From an uncultured Myxococcaceae bacterium (GTDB taxonomy: Bacteria > Myxococcota_A > Polyangia > Polyangiales > Ga0077539), in assembly GCA_945952225.1 (NCBI GenBank), contig CAMFHP010000013.1:1-64000 (forward strand): a stretch of DNA of 64,000 nucleotides, read 5' to 3'. Positions 18,568-27,441 of the stretch are shown here, in pieces; position 1 is the first letter of the stretch, and every line of letters starts with the position of its first letter. Both the position numbers and the translations under genes were made by a program. A model generated the notes under the pieces. That model was not told where the DNA came from and did no database searches. It was given only the letters and a program-made list of their open reading frames with translations.

Positions 18568-18726
18568 ATGACCCTGCATTCGATCGTTCCGGTGCTCCTC
18601 GGCGCGGGCGCGGGCTACGCGTATCACCGCGTGGTGGGCTGCTCGACGGGCGCGTGCCCCATCACCGCGAACCCCTACATTTCAACCCTCTACGGAGCCC
18701 TCATGGGCGCTCTCTTCGCACGCTGA
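18568..18726 (+). CDS. 52-residue DUF6132-like membrane protein
   Basis: A short gene of 52 codons. It reads GAGAGYAYHRVVGCSTGACP, then ITANPYISTLYGALMGALFAR. The VGCxTGxCPITxNPxxSTLYGALMGAL pattern matches small proteins I remember as DUF6132; that assignment is from memory. Two helices flank a conserved Cys pair (Cys25, Cys30), which could bind a metal or form a disulfide. It lies 33 bases after the DUF202 gene and probably belongs to the ccoG transcript. Confidence 0.78.
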   Translation: MTLHSIVPVLLGAGAGYAYHRVVGCSTGACPITANPYISTLYGALMGALFAR

Positions 18727-18775
18727 GCGGCGGCGCCCTTGAGCCCGCGCGAGGCCCGTAGTTGACTCGCGCCCC

Positions 18776-21700
18776 ATGCGACGCGGAACGCTCTTCGTCT
18801 CGGCGGTGGCCCTCGCCCTCGGCGCCTGTTCGACCACGCCCTCGTCGTCGGGAACCGACGTTCCCCTCGTGAGCCCCGACGGCGCACCGACCGACACCGC
18901 GGTGCTCGATGGCGCGCCCGATGCGCCGCCCGCAGGCGATGCGTCGGTGGGCGATCTGGGCGCGTCCGATGCGTCCGACGCGACGGTCGACGCGGGCGAT
19001 GGAACGGTCGCGCCGGGGATGTGTGTGACCGCGCGCGGTGCGGGCACGGCGGCCACCGATCGCTTCGTCGACGGCCTCGGCACGGCGTCGGTGACCGTGC
19101 TCGATCCGGGGAGCTGTCAGCGCACGTACCTCATGACCTCGACGGCGGCGCTGCGTGACGGACAGCCCTCGAACCCGCGGCGCGTGACCGAGCGCGCGGG
19201 CTTCTCGACGGTGCGCACGCGGAGCGATCTCTTCGATGCGCTCTATGCGCTCGCGCAGGACGAGGCGCGCGAGAACAGCGTGAGCGACATTCGCGACGGG
19301 AGCTTCAACGACGGCAACGCCATCGCGTGTCCGCCCGGCGGCTGCTTCGAAACGGGCCGTCTGTGGAAGTACGTCTGGACCCGCGACACGTCGTACTCCG
19401 TGGACCTCGCCCTCGCGGCGCTCGACCCGACGCGGGCGCGCAACTCGATGGAGTTCAAGCTCTCCGAACGGAGAGGCGGCGGCGGCGTTCAGGTGGTGCA
19501 GGACACGGGCACCGGCGGCTCGTACCCCGTGTCGACGGACCGCGTGGTGTGGGCGCTCGGTGCGAACGCGCTCCTCGATGCGCTCGATGGCGAGGCGCGC
19601 ACGGCGTTTCTGGCGCGCGCCTACGAGGCCCTGCGCAACACGGTGGACCACGACCGCGCGGTGATCTTCGACGAGACCGACGGGCTCTACCGCGGCGAGC
19701 ACTCGTTCCTCGACTGGCGCGAGCAGAGCTATCCCGCGTGGACGGCCACGGACACCGCGCACATCGGCATGTCGAAGTCGCTCTCGACGAACGTGCTCCA
19801 CTACGCCGCCCTCGGGGCCGTCGCGCGCATGGCCACGGAGCGCGGAGACGCCGCGGCCGCGACGCGCTACCAGGGCTTCGCCGATGCGCTTCGCACGGCC
19901 ATCCGCACGCGCTTCTGGGACGCCGACGCGGGGCAGTTTCGGGCCTTCGTGACCACGGGCCTCGACCCTGCGCCCGTGCGCCGGTGGGACCTCCTCGGCA
20001 GCGCGCTCGCGGTGCTCCACGGCGTCGCCGACGACACGCAGGCGCGCGCGGTGGTGGCGAGCTATCCGCACGCGGGCCGCGGTGGCGCGCCGGTGCTCTG
20101 GCCCCAGCAGCAGTTCACGGCGATCTATCACAACCGCGCGATGTGGCCCTTCGTGTCGGCGTACTTCCTCCGCGCGGCGCGGCGCGTGCGCAACGACGCG
20201 GCGGTCGATCGCAACGTGACCGCGATGATGCGCGCGGCGGCGCTCAACCTCTCGAACATGGAGAACCTCGAGTTCACGACGGGCTCGCCCCGCGTCGAAG
20301 AGGGCGCCACGTCGGGGCCGGTGGTGAACTCGCAGCGCCAGCTCTGGAGCGTCGCGGGCTACCTCTCGATGGTGCACGACGTGGTGTTCGGGCTGGAGAC
20401 CTCGCGCGAGGGGCTGCGCGTGCGTCCGTACGTGACCCGCACGATGCGCAACACCACCTTCGCGAACACCGACTCGCTGGTGCTCAACGACTACGCGTTC
20501 CGCGGGCGCCAGGTGACCGTGGTGGTGAACCTTCCGCCGACGGGCGCGTCGCGCGCGGGGGCCTACGCCGTGGGCGCCGTGCGTCTCAACGGACGCGACG
20601 TGGGCGACGGGGTGCTCACGCCCGCGATGCTCTCGGCGCGCAACACCGTCGAGGTCACGCTCACCGACACGCCCGAAGAGGCCGCGCGCATTCGCGACGT
20701 GACCGACCTCTCCGATTGGAGAGCCCTCTTCGGCCCGCGCACGCCCTCGATCCGCAGCGTCGACGTCGACCCCTCGACGGGCCGCCTGCGCCTCATGCTC
20801 GACGCGGGCGGCGAGGAGCAGGGCGACGTGCGCTTCAACGTCTACCGCATGGGCACGCGCATCGCGCAGGACCTCCCCGGGGCGACGCAGATGTTCCTCG
20901 ACCCGACGCTGCGCGACGGCGACGCGGCCAACGCCTGCTACACGGTGGAGACCTACTTCGCGAACTCGGGCTCCACCTCGCAGCGCGCGCAGCCCGTGTG
21001 CTGGTGGGGACGCGACGCGCACCTCATCCGCTCGGTCTTCGCGTACGACTTCGAGCGCGTGGGCGGCGCGCCCGCGAGCGACCACGGCCGCTACCACATC
21101 GAGAACTGGGGCGACGCGGGCCACTCGCTCACCGTGCCGTACCTGCGCCCCGACGCGGCGGGTGATCACCTCATCCAGGTCGTGGCGGGCAACGGCAGCG
21201 GCGGCTTCACGACGGGCGTCACCTGCGCGGTCAAGCGCGTGCGCGTGCAGGAGCTTCCCGCGGGCACCGACGTGGCGACGGGCTACGTGATGATTCCGCA
21301 GGCGGGCGACTGGGACACGTGGCGCGGGTCGTCGTTCGTGCGCGCGCGCCTCGACCCCGCGCGGAGCTACCGCATCGTGATCGACGGCGACGAGCGCGCG
21401 GTGAACATGTCGTCGTTCGCCCACTTCGCGCAGTACACCGGCGGCACCGGCGGCCGCGCGGGGGCCTTCAACCGCGTGAACATCTCCGAGGTGCGCGTGC
21501 TGCCGCTCCACGGCGGCGTGGCCCGCGTGGCGCCGCTCGCGCTCAACGGGTCGAGCGACTGGGAGACGCTCGGCGCCGACGCGCGGGTGACCGTGGGCGC
21601 GCCTTCGGGCGACGGCGACGGTCTCGCGGTGCGCGTCGACGGAGGCTACGTCTACGCCGCGGTGCGCTCGGTCTCGATGGGCGCGAACGACGCGCGACCC

Positions 21701-22159
21701 TTCGTGATGTACTTCCAGTCGCGGAGTGCGAGCGAGCGCTTCGCGGCGCCGACGGCGCGCGCGGGTGTGACGTATTTCGACCAGACGGCCACGGTGCCCT
21801 TCGAGGCCCAGTGGGCGCTGCTGCTGCGTCGTCGGAGCGATGGCGGCGACGGCGCGGGGCCGTACAACGGGCTGTTCCGATGGGACGGGACGCGGTGGGT
21901 GCGCGCGCTTCGCTTCGTCGAGGGACGTGACTTCTGGGTGGGCACCGACGCGGCGCGCACGGTGTCGGTGCGGCTCCCGCTGGCGCAGCTCGGCGTGCCT
22001 GCGGGGCTGCGCATCGCGGGCCATGTGGTGCAGGGCGGAGGCTTCTACAACGGCACCGCGCCCGCCACGCATCAGCCGTGGACCGCGGGGCGTACGACGG
22101 GCTTCTGGGAGGTCGACCTCGCGACGCCCGGCGCGGCGAGCACGTGGACCGCGCGTTGA
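18776..22159 (+). CDS. Large lipoprotein with six-hairpin glycosidase-like domain
   Basis: 1127 residues. Signal peptide with lipobox LGAC (Cys18), then an Asp/Ala-rich spacer to about residue 80. The middle (about 110-600) reads as an (alpha/alpha)6-barrel glycoside hydrolase-like domain: GRLWKYVWTRDTSYSVDLALA near 195, HSFLDWREQSYPAWT, PHAGRGGAPVLWPQQQFTAIYHNRAMWP and YLSMVHDVVFGLE. Beta-sandwich modules follow. The fold occurs in GH15, GH63, GH78 and relatives; I cannot choose among them. Likely surface-exposed, acting on a polysaccharide. It stands alone and converges on nudC with 3 bases between stops. Confidence 0.8.
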   Translation: MRRGTLFVSAVALALGACSTTPSSSGTDVPLVSPDGAPTDTAVLDGAPDAPPAGDASVGDLGASDASDATVDAGDGTVAPGMCVTARGAGTAATDRFVDGLGTASVTVLDPGSCQRTYLMTSTAALRDGQPSNPRRVTERAGFSTVRTRSDLFDALYALAQDEARENSVSDIRDGSFNDGNAIACPPGGCFETGRLWKYVWTRDTSYSVDLALAALDPTRARNSMEFKLSERRGGGGVQVVQDTGTGGSYPVSTDRVVWALGANALLDALDGEARTAFLARAYEALRNTVDHDRAVIFDETDGLYRGEHSFLDWREQSYPAWTATDTAHIGMSKSLSTNVLHYAALGAVARMATERGDAAAATRYQGFADALRTAIRTRFWDADAGQFRAFVTTGLDPAPVRRWDLLGSALAVLHGVADDTQARAVVASYPHAGRGGAPVLWPQQQFTAIYHNRAMWPFVSAYFLRAARRVRNDAAVDRNVTAMMRAAALNLSNMENLEFTTGSPRVEEGATSGPVVNSQRQLWSVAGYLSMVHDVVFGLETSREGLRVRPYVTRTMRNTTFANTDSLVLNDYAFRGRQVTVVVNLPPTGASRAGAYAVGAVRLNGRDVGDGVLTPAMLSARNTVEVTLTDTPEEAARIRDVTDLSDWRALFGPRTPSIRSVDVDPSTGRLRLMLDAGGEEQGDVRFNVYRMGTRIAQDLPGATQMFLDPTLRDGDAANACYTVETYFANSGSTSQRAQPVCWWGRDAHLIRSVFAYDFERVGGAPASDHGRYHIENWGDAGHSLTVPYLRPDAAGDHLIQVVAGNGSGGFTTGVTCAVKRVRVQELPAGTDVATGYVMIPQAGDWDTWRGSSFVRARLDPARSYRIVIDGDERAVNMSSFAHFAQYTGGTGGRAGAFNRVNISEVRVLPLHGGVARVAPLALNGSSDWETLGADARVTVGAPSGDGDGLAVRVDGGYVYAAVRSVSMGANDARPFVMYFQSRSASERFAAPTARAGVTYFDQTATVPFEAQWALLLRRRSDGGDGAGPYNGLFRWDGTRWVRALRFVEGRDFWVGTDAARTVSVRLPLAQLGVPAGLRIAGHVVQGGGFYNGTAPATHQPWTAGRTTGFWEVDLATPGAASTWTAR

Positions 22160-22169
22160 GACTCAGCGC
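22153..22169. terminator. Hairpin across the convergent lipoprotein/nudC stop codons
   Basis: GCGTTGA (22153-22159) pairs with TCAGCGC (22163-22169) with one wobble and loop GAC; both stop codons lie inside it. No T-run. Possible bidirectional terminator. Confidence 0.35.
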
Positions 22170-23002
22170 TTGAGAAAGGCTTCGATCAGCGAGCGCGCGA
22201 TGGAGAAGCGCGGCGGCAGGATCGGCAGCGCGTCGCGGGTGAACCACCGCGCGTCTTCGAGCTCGCCGTCGCGCGGAGCGGGCTCGCCCGAGACCCAGCG
22301 CGCGGTGAATCCCACCATGAGCTGATGGGGAAAGGGCCAGGCCTGGCTCCCTGCGTACTCGACGGTGTCGAGCTCGATGCCGGTCTCTTCGCGGGCCTCG
22401 CGGCGCACGCAGTCTTCGAGGGTCTCACCGGGCTCGACGAAGCCCGCCACGAGGCCGTAGCGGTTCGCGGGCCACGTGGGTTGCCGCGTGAGCAGCATGC
22501 GTCCGAGGTCGTCGTAGACGAGCGTGATCGTGCAGGGCGACACGCGCGGGAACCACTCGTGTCCGCAGCCCCCGCAGCGACGTGCGCGACGCGACGGATC
22601 GGACGAGGGCTCCGTGGCCGTGCCGCACTCGCCGCAGAAGCGCGTGGTGCGCGCCCAGTGGGCGATCTGCGCGCCGTACGCGGCCATCGACTGCGACGCG
22701 GGCGCGAGGAGCGTGAGGGCCGTGCGGAGGTGATCGGCGGAGAGCCCTTCGGGCAGCGGCGCGTCGGGCGCGAGCGTGCCCACGAAGGCCGCGGCGCCGT
22801 CGAGGCGACCGAGCGCGTGCACGTTCGCGGGCGTGAGCGACGCGAGCTGCGAAGTGACGGGCAATGTCACGGTGGTCGAGCGGGCGAGCACCACGTCGGC
22901 GCCGCGCAGGAGCACCCACGCGGCGTCGTCGGGGAGGGCGTCGGGCACGGCCCCGCAGGCGGGCTCGAACCCGACGGGCGGCGGGGCGGTGACGTGGATC
23001 AC
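22163..23002 (-). CDS. nudC: NAD+ diphosphatase / deNADding Nudix enzyme
   Basis: 279 residues from GTG 23002. Hydrolyses NAD(H) to NMN(H) and AMP, and in E. coli removes NAD caps from RNA. Zinc ribbon Cys123, Cys126, Cys143, Cys146; Nudix box beginning GFVEPGETLEDCVRREA and ending REETGIEL (188-211); and the NudC-specific SQPWPFPxS motif as SQAWPFPHQ (219-227). Start overlaps the stop of the DUF6918-like gene as GTGA. Confidence 0.95.
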   Translation of the reverse strand: MIHVTAPPPVGFEPACGAVPDALPDDAAWVLLRGADVVLARSTTVTLPVTSQLASLTPANVHALGRLDGAAAFVGTLAPDAPLPEGLSADHLRTALTLLAPASQSMAAYGAQIAHWARTTRFCGECGTATEPSSDPSRRARRCGGCGHEWFPRVSPCTITLVYDDLGRMLLTRQPTWPANRYGLVAGFVEPGETLEDCVRREAREETGIELDTVEYAGSQAWPFPHQLMVGFTARWVSGEPAPRDGELEDARWFTRDALPILPPRFSIARSLIEAFLKR

Positions 23003-23457
23003 GTGGCGGCCGCGCGGGCGTGCTTCTCGATGAGGCGTCCGACGCCGGGCACGGCGGCCTCGACGTGCTTCTTGCCCTCGGGGCGGAGCTTCTCGTAGGC
23101 GCTCTTGAGCGCGCTGTGACGGGTCACGCGGGCGCGCTGGTCGGTGATCGCGAGGAGCGCGTCGGCGACCTCGCCCTTGCGCGACGTGAGGTAGTCGGCG
23201 AAGGGGCGTCCCGCGCCCTTGGTGGCGTGGTCCTGGTAGAAGGGGTCGAGGCGCGTCGCGAAATCGTCGAGGAGCCCGTCGATCACGTCGGGGATGATGC
23301 CCGGGCGGAACGACTTCACGACCTTGAAGGCGCCCTTGATGGCGAGGCCCGAGAGCCCGCCCTTCGAATCCACCTCGGCGTCGAGGAGGGCCTCGGCGTC
23401 GCGCACGACCTGCTTGCGCCGCGAGGCGTCGGTCAACACAGACTTGAGATCAGCCAT
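22999..23457 (-). CDS. DUF6918-like protein
   Basis: 152 residues from ATG 23457, with AGGAAAG as ribosome site. Reads MADLKSVLTDASRRKQVVRD, later EVDSKGGLSGLAIKGAFKVV, FATRLDPFYQDH and GRLIEKHARAA. This resembles a family I remember as DUF6918, small helical proteins best known in actinobacteria. No catalytic motif or membrane segment. Coupled to nudC by GTGA, so dosage with the Nudix enzyme may matter. Confidence 0.75.
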   Translation of the reverse strand: MADLKSVLTDASRRKQVVRDAEALLDAEVDSKGGLSGLAIKGAFKVVKSFRPGIIPDVIDGLLDDFATRLDPFYQDHATKGAGRPFADYLTSRKGEVADALLAITDQRARVTRHSALKSAYEKLRPEGKKHVEAAVPGVGRLIEKHARAAAT

Positions 23458-23522
23458 CGGGTTGCTTTCCTGTGGGAGGGAGACGCGCGCGTCGCGATCG
23501 GGGGGAATGATCCGCGGCGCGG

Positions 23523-24518
23523 TCAGTGATGCCAGGGCACGTCGAGGCCGGTGACGGTGCCGTCTTCCCAGCGCCGCACGCCGCCGCTCGTGGCGATGTA
23601 GAGGTCGGTGCACGAGAGCACGCCCGCGCCGAACTCCACGTTCGCCGCCGCGCTGAGCCCCGACATGAGCTCCTCGGGCTCGGTGGCGCCGGGGGCCACG
23701 CGCAGGAGCCGTCCGCCCGCGTTGTCGGTCACGTACGCGGCGCCCGCGCTGTCGAAGGCGAGTCCGTCGGGGCTGCCGAGTCCCGTGGCGGCCATCTCGC
23801 GGCTCGCCTCGGTGCCGTTGCTGAGCGTGAGGCGCCAGAGCACGCCGCGGCCGTAGCTGTCGACGTAGAGGTTGCCGTTGTAGAACGCCACGCCGTTGGC
23901 CTGCGCGATGGTGCTGCTCGTGACGCGCGTGCGCGTGCCGTCGGGCGTGAGGCTGTACACGTGCCCGCCGCCGAAGTCGGAGTAGTAGAGCGTGCCGTCG
24001 GCTGCGATGGTGAGCCCGTTGGGCTGGCCCGCGTTCGCGTAGAACATCGACACCGTGGGCGTGCCCGACGAGAAGTCGACGAGGTGGATCGCGCGCGTCA
24101 CCGGCGAGCCCACGTAGAGGCGCTGCCGCGCGGTGTCGAGCGCGATGCCCCAGATGGTCGAGGCGCCCGCGATCGCGGCCCACGCGTTGTCGCGCATGCC
24201 GTCGGGCGTGATGCGTCCGATGGCCGAGGGCTGGCTGTAGTAGATCGTGCCGTCGGGGCCGATGGTGAGTCCCTCGGCGGTGCGCGTTCCCGTGACCGTG
24301 GGCCGCGCGGTGCCACAGCGGGTGGTGGAGCCCGCGTCGGCGTTCGCGTCGGTGGCGCCATCGCCCGTGGCGTCGGCCGCGGCATCGGTGGACGCGTCGG
24401 TTGCGGTGTCGGTGGCGGCGTCGGCGATCGCGGCGTCGGAGGTCGGGGTCGACGACGTGTTGTCGCCGCACGCAACGAGCGACGCACACAGCACAAAGAA
24501 GGGAATGAAACGCTTCAC
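23523..24518 (-). CDS. SMP-30/NHL-type beta-propeller lipoprotein
   Basis: 331 residues from GTG 24518. Signal VKRFIPFFVLCASLVACGDN with lipobox LVAC (Cys17), an Asp/Ala/Thr-rich spacer of about 45 residues, then repeats of the type GLTIGPDGTIYYSQPSAIGR, IALDTARQRLYVGS, GLTIAADGTLYYSDFGGG and GLAFDSAGAAYVTDNAGG, the pattern of SMP-30/gluconolaconase-like or NHL propellers. Probably a surface binding or lactonase protein; substrate unknown. The upstream ATG in the same frame would put non-signal residues before the hydrophobic core, so GTG is chosen. Confidence 0.82.
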   Translation of the reverse strand: MKRFIPFFVLCASLVACGDNTSSTPTSDAAIADAATDTATDASTDAAADATGDGATDANADAGSTTRCGTARPTVTGTRTAEGLTIGPDGTIYYSQPSAIGRITPDGMRDNAWAAIAGASTIWGIALDTARQRLYVGSPVTRAIHLVDFSSGTPTVSMFYANAGQPNGLTIAADGTLYYSDFGGGHVYSLTPDGTRTRVTSSTIAQANGVAFYNGNLYVDSYGRGVLWRLTLSNGTEASREMAATGLGSPDGLAFDSAGAAYVTDNAGGRLLRVAPGATEPEELMSGLSAAANVEFGAGVLSCTDLYIATSGGVRRWEDGTVTGLDVPWHH

Positions 24519-24610
24519 GAGGTCGGCGGTTGTCGCCTCAATCGCAGGGGATTGCAAGGGACTGCGCCATTGCCCCGCCGCGTGAGAACCCGGTAGCCTC
24601 CCGCGCCGTC

Positions 24611-25156
24611 GTGGGCTCGTGGAGACCGAGGTTGTTGGGCGCGATGTGGGCGCTCGTGGCGTGCGCCGAGCGCGTCGAGGGGGAGGCGCCGCGCGCGGCG
24701 TCTGCGGAGGTGGCCGTGCGTCGCACGCGTGTGCCGATGCCCGCGTCCGTCGATGCGTACACGCGCGACGCCGCGGGGCTCGCGGCGAGGGTGCGCGACG
24801 TGATCGCGATGAACGACGTCTCCCGACGAGAGGCCGTGCGCACGATGGCGGGTGACCTCACGCGTCGCGCGCTCGCGGTGGACTTCGAAGCGGCGCGCGC
24901 GCTCCCCGACGCGGAGATCCGGCGCGGGGAGGCGGTGCTCTCCCATGCGCTCGATGGCATGGCCGGGGCCGCGGTGACGGTGGACGAGGCGCCTGCGTGG
25001 GTGCGTGCGGCGTTGCGTGTGCGGCCCACGGTGCCGTTGTTTCGTGTGACGTTGCGCGCGGGAGATCGCGCCCGAACGCTCGACGCCTTCGCGTGGCTCG
25101 GGGGCCGATGGACGTGGCTCGCGCTTCCCCCCGACGCCCAGGGAGAGACCCGATGA
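24611..25156 (+). CDS. Small putative lipoprotein
   Basis: 181 residues from GTG 24611. Short N-region, hydrophobic LLGAMWALVAC with lipobox LVAC (Cys18). The mature part is mostly helical (AARVRDVIAMNDVSRREAVR) with a C-terminal segment TLRAGDRARTLDAFAWLGGRWTWL. No recognised domain. The stop overlaps the next start as ATGA, tying it to two membrane or envelope proteins downstream. Start not certain. Confidence 0.65.
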   Translation: MGSWRPRLLGAMWALVACAERVEGEAPRAASAEVAVRRTRVPMPASVDAYTRDAAGLAARVRDVIAMNDVSRREAVRTMAGDLTRRALAVDFEAARALPDAEIRRGEAVLSHALDGMAGAAVTVDEAPAWVRAALRVRPTVPLFRVTLRAGDRARTLDAFAWLGGRWTWLALPPDAQGETR

Positions 25157-25731
25157 ATCCGCCGACCGGCCCTTCGCTGATGACCCTGCGCGTTCTCTGG
25201 GGCGCGCTGACGATGACCGTGGTGATGCTCGCGGGCGTGCTCGTCGTCACGGGCCACCTCGATGCGACGCCCGACCGGCAGCCCGATGCGGTGCTCGGCG
25301 TGGCCCTGCTCGTCACGTCGTTCGTGACGCCCGCCATCGGCGAGTTCATCGCGCGCATGGGCTACGCGCGCGCCGCCGCCGCCGCAAACCTCGCCACCCG
25401 TCAGGGCGACGCGACCGAGCGCGCGGGCGCCTCCGTGGGCTTTCGCGACGCCGCCGTCGAGACGCACACCGTCTTCGCCGACCCCGCGGCCGCCGACCGC
25501 GCGGCCCTGCGATGCGCGATGACGCCGATGATCCTGCGGCTCGCGACGAGCGAGGCCGTGGCGCAGTTCGGCTTCGTGTACGGCTTTCTCGGCGCGGGAT
25601 TGCTCAAGGCCGCGCCCTTCTTCGCGCTGAGCTTCGTGCTGATGCTCGCGCGCGTCCCCACGCACGCACGGATCCGCGCGGACCTCGAACGGGCCACGGG
25701 CGCGCGCTTTCCCGCTGCGCAGCCTGCGTGA
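25153..25731 (+). CDS. Small integral membrane protein, unknown
   Basis: 192 residues from ATG 25153 (ATGA overlap upstream, TGATG overlap downstream). Hydrophobic segments: LWGALTMTVVMLAGVLVV, VLGVALLVTSFVTPAIG, and a pair in FGFVYGFLGAGLLKAAPFFALSFVLML. The loop between is hydrophilic with ATSEAVAQFGF. No family recognised. Confidence 0.75.
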   Translation: MNPPTGPSLMTLRVLWGALTMTVVMLAGVLVVTGHLDATPDRQPDAVLGVALLVTSFVTPAIGEFIARMGYARAAAAANLATRQGDATERAGASVGFRDAAVETHTVFADPAAADRAALRCAMTPMILRLATSEAVAQFGFVYGFLGAGLLKAAPFFALSFVLMLARVPTHARIRADLERATGARFPAAQPA

Positions 25732-26813
25732 TGCGACGCGCGCTGCTCGCGCTGACCCTGTGCCTCGCACCGGCGATGGCGCGCGCGCAGCCGACCCCCG
25801 ACACGACCGCCGACGAGCGCGCGGTGTGTGACGTGGCCACGGACCTCGTCGTCGCACACCGCTACGCCGAAGCCCGCGCGCGCCTCGACCGCGCCCTCGA
25901 CGCGCGCGCCATCGATCGCACCTCGACGCATCCGTGGGCTGTGCTCCGTCGCCTCGTCGACGCGCTCGATCCGCCGCGCACGCTGCCGCCGCCGCCACCG
26001 CCCGCGCCGACCGATCGTCGGGCGCGCACGGGCCTCGAAGCGGTCTCGCTCTACGCGACGGCCGCAGGGTGGGGCCTCGCGACGGGGGCCTGGCTCGACG
26101 TGCAGCTCGACATCCGCACGCTCCAGGCGATGCCGTGGATTCCCCTCGTGGGGGCCGGTGCGGGCGTCGCGGTGGCCTACCTCGTCGACAACCCCGAGTC
26201 GGTGCCGCGAGGGCTTCCGACGGCCCTCGGCGCGGGCCTCGCGCTCGGTCTGCTGGGCGGCGCGGCGCTCGGTGCGCAGGGCTGGCGCGCGGGGCAGTGG
26301 GGCGTTCCCACGATGACCACGGCGGCGTGGCTCGGGGCCACGGGCGGGCTCGCGGGGGGGCTTGGAATTGCGCTGCTCACACGTCCCGAACCGGGCACCG
26401 GGGCCTTCGTGTTGTCGGGCGGATTCTGGGGCTCGGTGCTCGGCGCGATGACGGCCTACGCGGTCGCCGACGACGCGCACCTCGGGAGCTTCGCGCTCGC
26501 GGGCGAGGCGATCGGCGTGGCGGCCGCCGCGGCGACGGCCGGGATGCTCCAGCCCACGCACGATCAGGTGCACTGGATGGACCTCGGCGTGCTCACGGGC
26601 GGCCTCGTGGGACTCGGCGTGGGGCTGTTGCTTCTGCGCGAAGAGCGCGCGCCCTTCGCGGCGTCGATCGAGCTGGGCATGGTGGGCGGCGGCGTCGCGG
26701 GCTACCTCGTGGGCACGGCGCGTCGCGGTCGCGCGGGGAGCGGCGGCGTGGTGTGGCACCCCTCGGTGCAGCCCGTGGCGGGGGGCGCGGTGCTCTCGCT
26801 CACGGCGATGTGA
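25731..26813 (+). CDS. Secreted/multipass Gly-Ala-rich membrane protein
   Basis: 360 residues from ATG 25731, sharing one base with the previous stop. Signal peptide MRRALLALTLCLAPAMARAQ with likely cleavage at ARA-Q. Residues 20-80 are soluble, followed by a Pro run (LPPPPPPAPTD), then about ten Gly/Ala-rich hydrophobic stretches (e.g. ALGAGLALGLLGGAALGAQG, LTGGLVGLGVGLLLL). Could be a multipass inner-membrane protein or part of an envelope complex with the two preceding genes. Function unknown. Confidence 0.72.
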   Translation: MRRALLALTLCLAPAMARAQPTPDTTADERAVCDVATDLVVAHRYAEARARLDRALDARAIDRTSTHPWAVLRRLVDALDPPRTLPPPPPPAPTDRRARTGLEAVSLYATAAGWGLATGAWLDVQLDIRTLQAMPWIPLVGAGAGVAVAYLVDNPESVPRGLPTALGAGLALGLLGGAALGAQGWRAGQWGVPTMTTAAWLGATGGLAGGLGIALLTRPEPGTGAFVLSGGFWGSVLGAMTAYAVADDAHLGSFALAGEAIGVAAAAATAGMLQPTHDQVHWMDLGVLTGGLVGLGVGLLLLREERAPFAASIELGMVGGGVAGYLVGTARRGRAGSGGVVWHPSVQPVAGGAVLSLTAM

Positions 26814-26827
26814 GCGGCGTGCACGGC

Positions 26828-27370
26828 TCAGGCGGTGACGGGGTGCACGGTCGCGACGTGGCGGCCCACGCGGGCCTCGCGGCGCGCGGTGTCGGCGGCC
26901 TCGCGGGCGGTGCCCACGTAGGGCTCGCGCGTGCCCATGATCTGGTCGAACCAGGGCCAGGTCACGCACCAGTTCGCGTGCTGGTTGGGGCCCATGTGGT
27001 GGTCGTAGTGCCAGGGGACGTGCGTGCGCGCCCACGCGGGGTCGAGGTGCGAGCGGCGGTGCACGCGGTAGTAGTTCGCGGCGCAGGTCACCACGGTCGC
27101 GCAGAACCACGGCGCGCGGCGCGCGAAGGGAATCACCGAGAGCGCCACGCCCAGGAGCGCAGCGGCCTCCTTGGTCTGCGCGTGCCAGCCGCGGAGGTCG
27201 CGCTGGTAGTCGGCGTCGACCATGCCCGCGCGGCGCGAGTTCCGGTGGTGCTCGTGCCAGTGGAAGCTCCAGAACGACGCGCGGTGGCGACCGAGGCCGT
27301 GGAGGATGTGCTTGTGCACGAGCCATTCGCCGACGTTCCAGCCGAGGAGTGCGAGCGGCACACCGATCAT
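26828..27370 (-). CDS. Sterol desaturase / fatty-acid hydroxylase family protein
   Basis: 180 residues. Di-iron membrane hydroxylase pattern: HKHILH (19-24), HWHEHH (37-42), HRRSH (104-108) and HYDHH (121-125). Only the catalytic core is present. It probably hydroxylates or desaturates a lipid; substrate unknown. Divergent from a TetR gene, with a perfect operator palindrome 34 bases before its ATG, so repression by that TetR is likely. It converges with the previous gene. Confidence 0.85.
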   Translation of the reverse strand: MIGVPLALLGWNVGEWLVHKHILHGLGRHRASFWSFHWHEHHRNSRRAGMVDADYQRDLRGWHAQTKEAAALLGVALSVIPFARRAPWFCATVVTCAANYYRVHRRSHLDPAWARTHVPWHYDHHMGPNQHANWCVTWPWFDQIMGTREPYVGTAREAADTARREARVGRHVATVHPVTA

Positions 27371-27403
27371 GGGCGTGGGTCCCTTCGTGGGGGTCTGAAT
27401 ATG

Positions 27404-27419
27404 CTGACCGAGTGGTCAG
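27404..27419. promoter_or_regulatory. TetR-type operator in divergent region
   Basis: CTGACC-GAGT-GGTCAG is a perfect 6+6 inverted repeat, centred between the hydroxylase start (27370) and the TetR start (27442). This size, sequence style and place are typical of a TetR operator, allowing one site to control both directions. Confidence 0.7.
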
Positions 27420-27441
27420 AGTTTTTGTGGAGGCGTCACCG

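Noticed and set aside
18701-22072. Very long minus-strand open frame opposite the glycosidase-like lipoprotein
   Set aside because: Its product is Arg/His/Ala/Val-rich with no domains; it is an antisense shadow due to high GC. Similar shadows at 6728-9361, 32010-34334, 51670-54150, 54111-57827 and 57575-60031 were rejected for the same reason.
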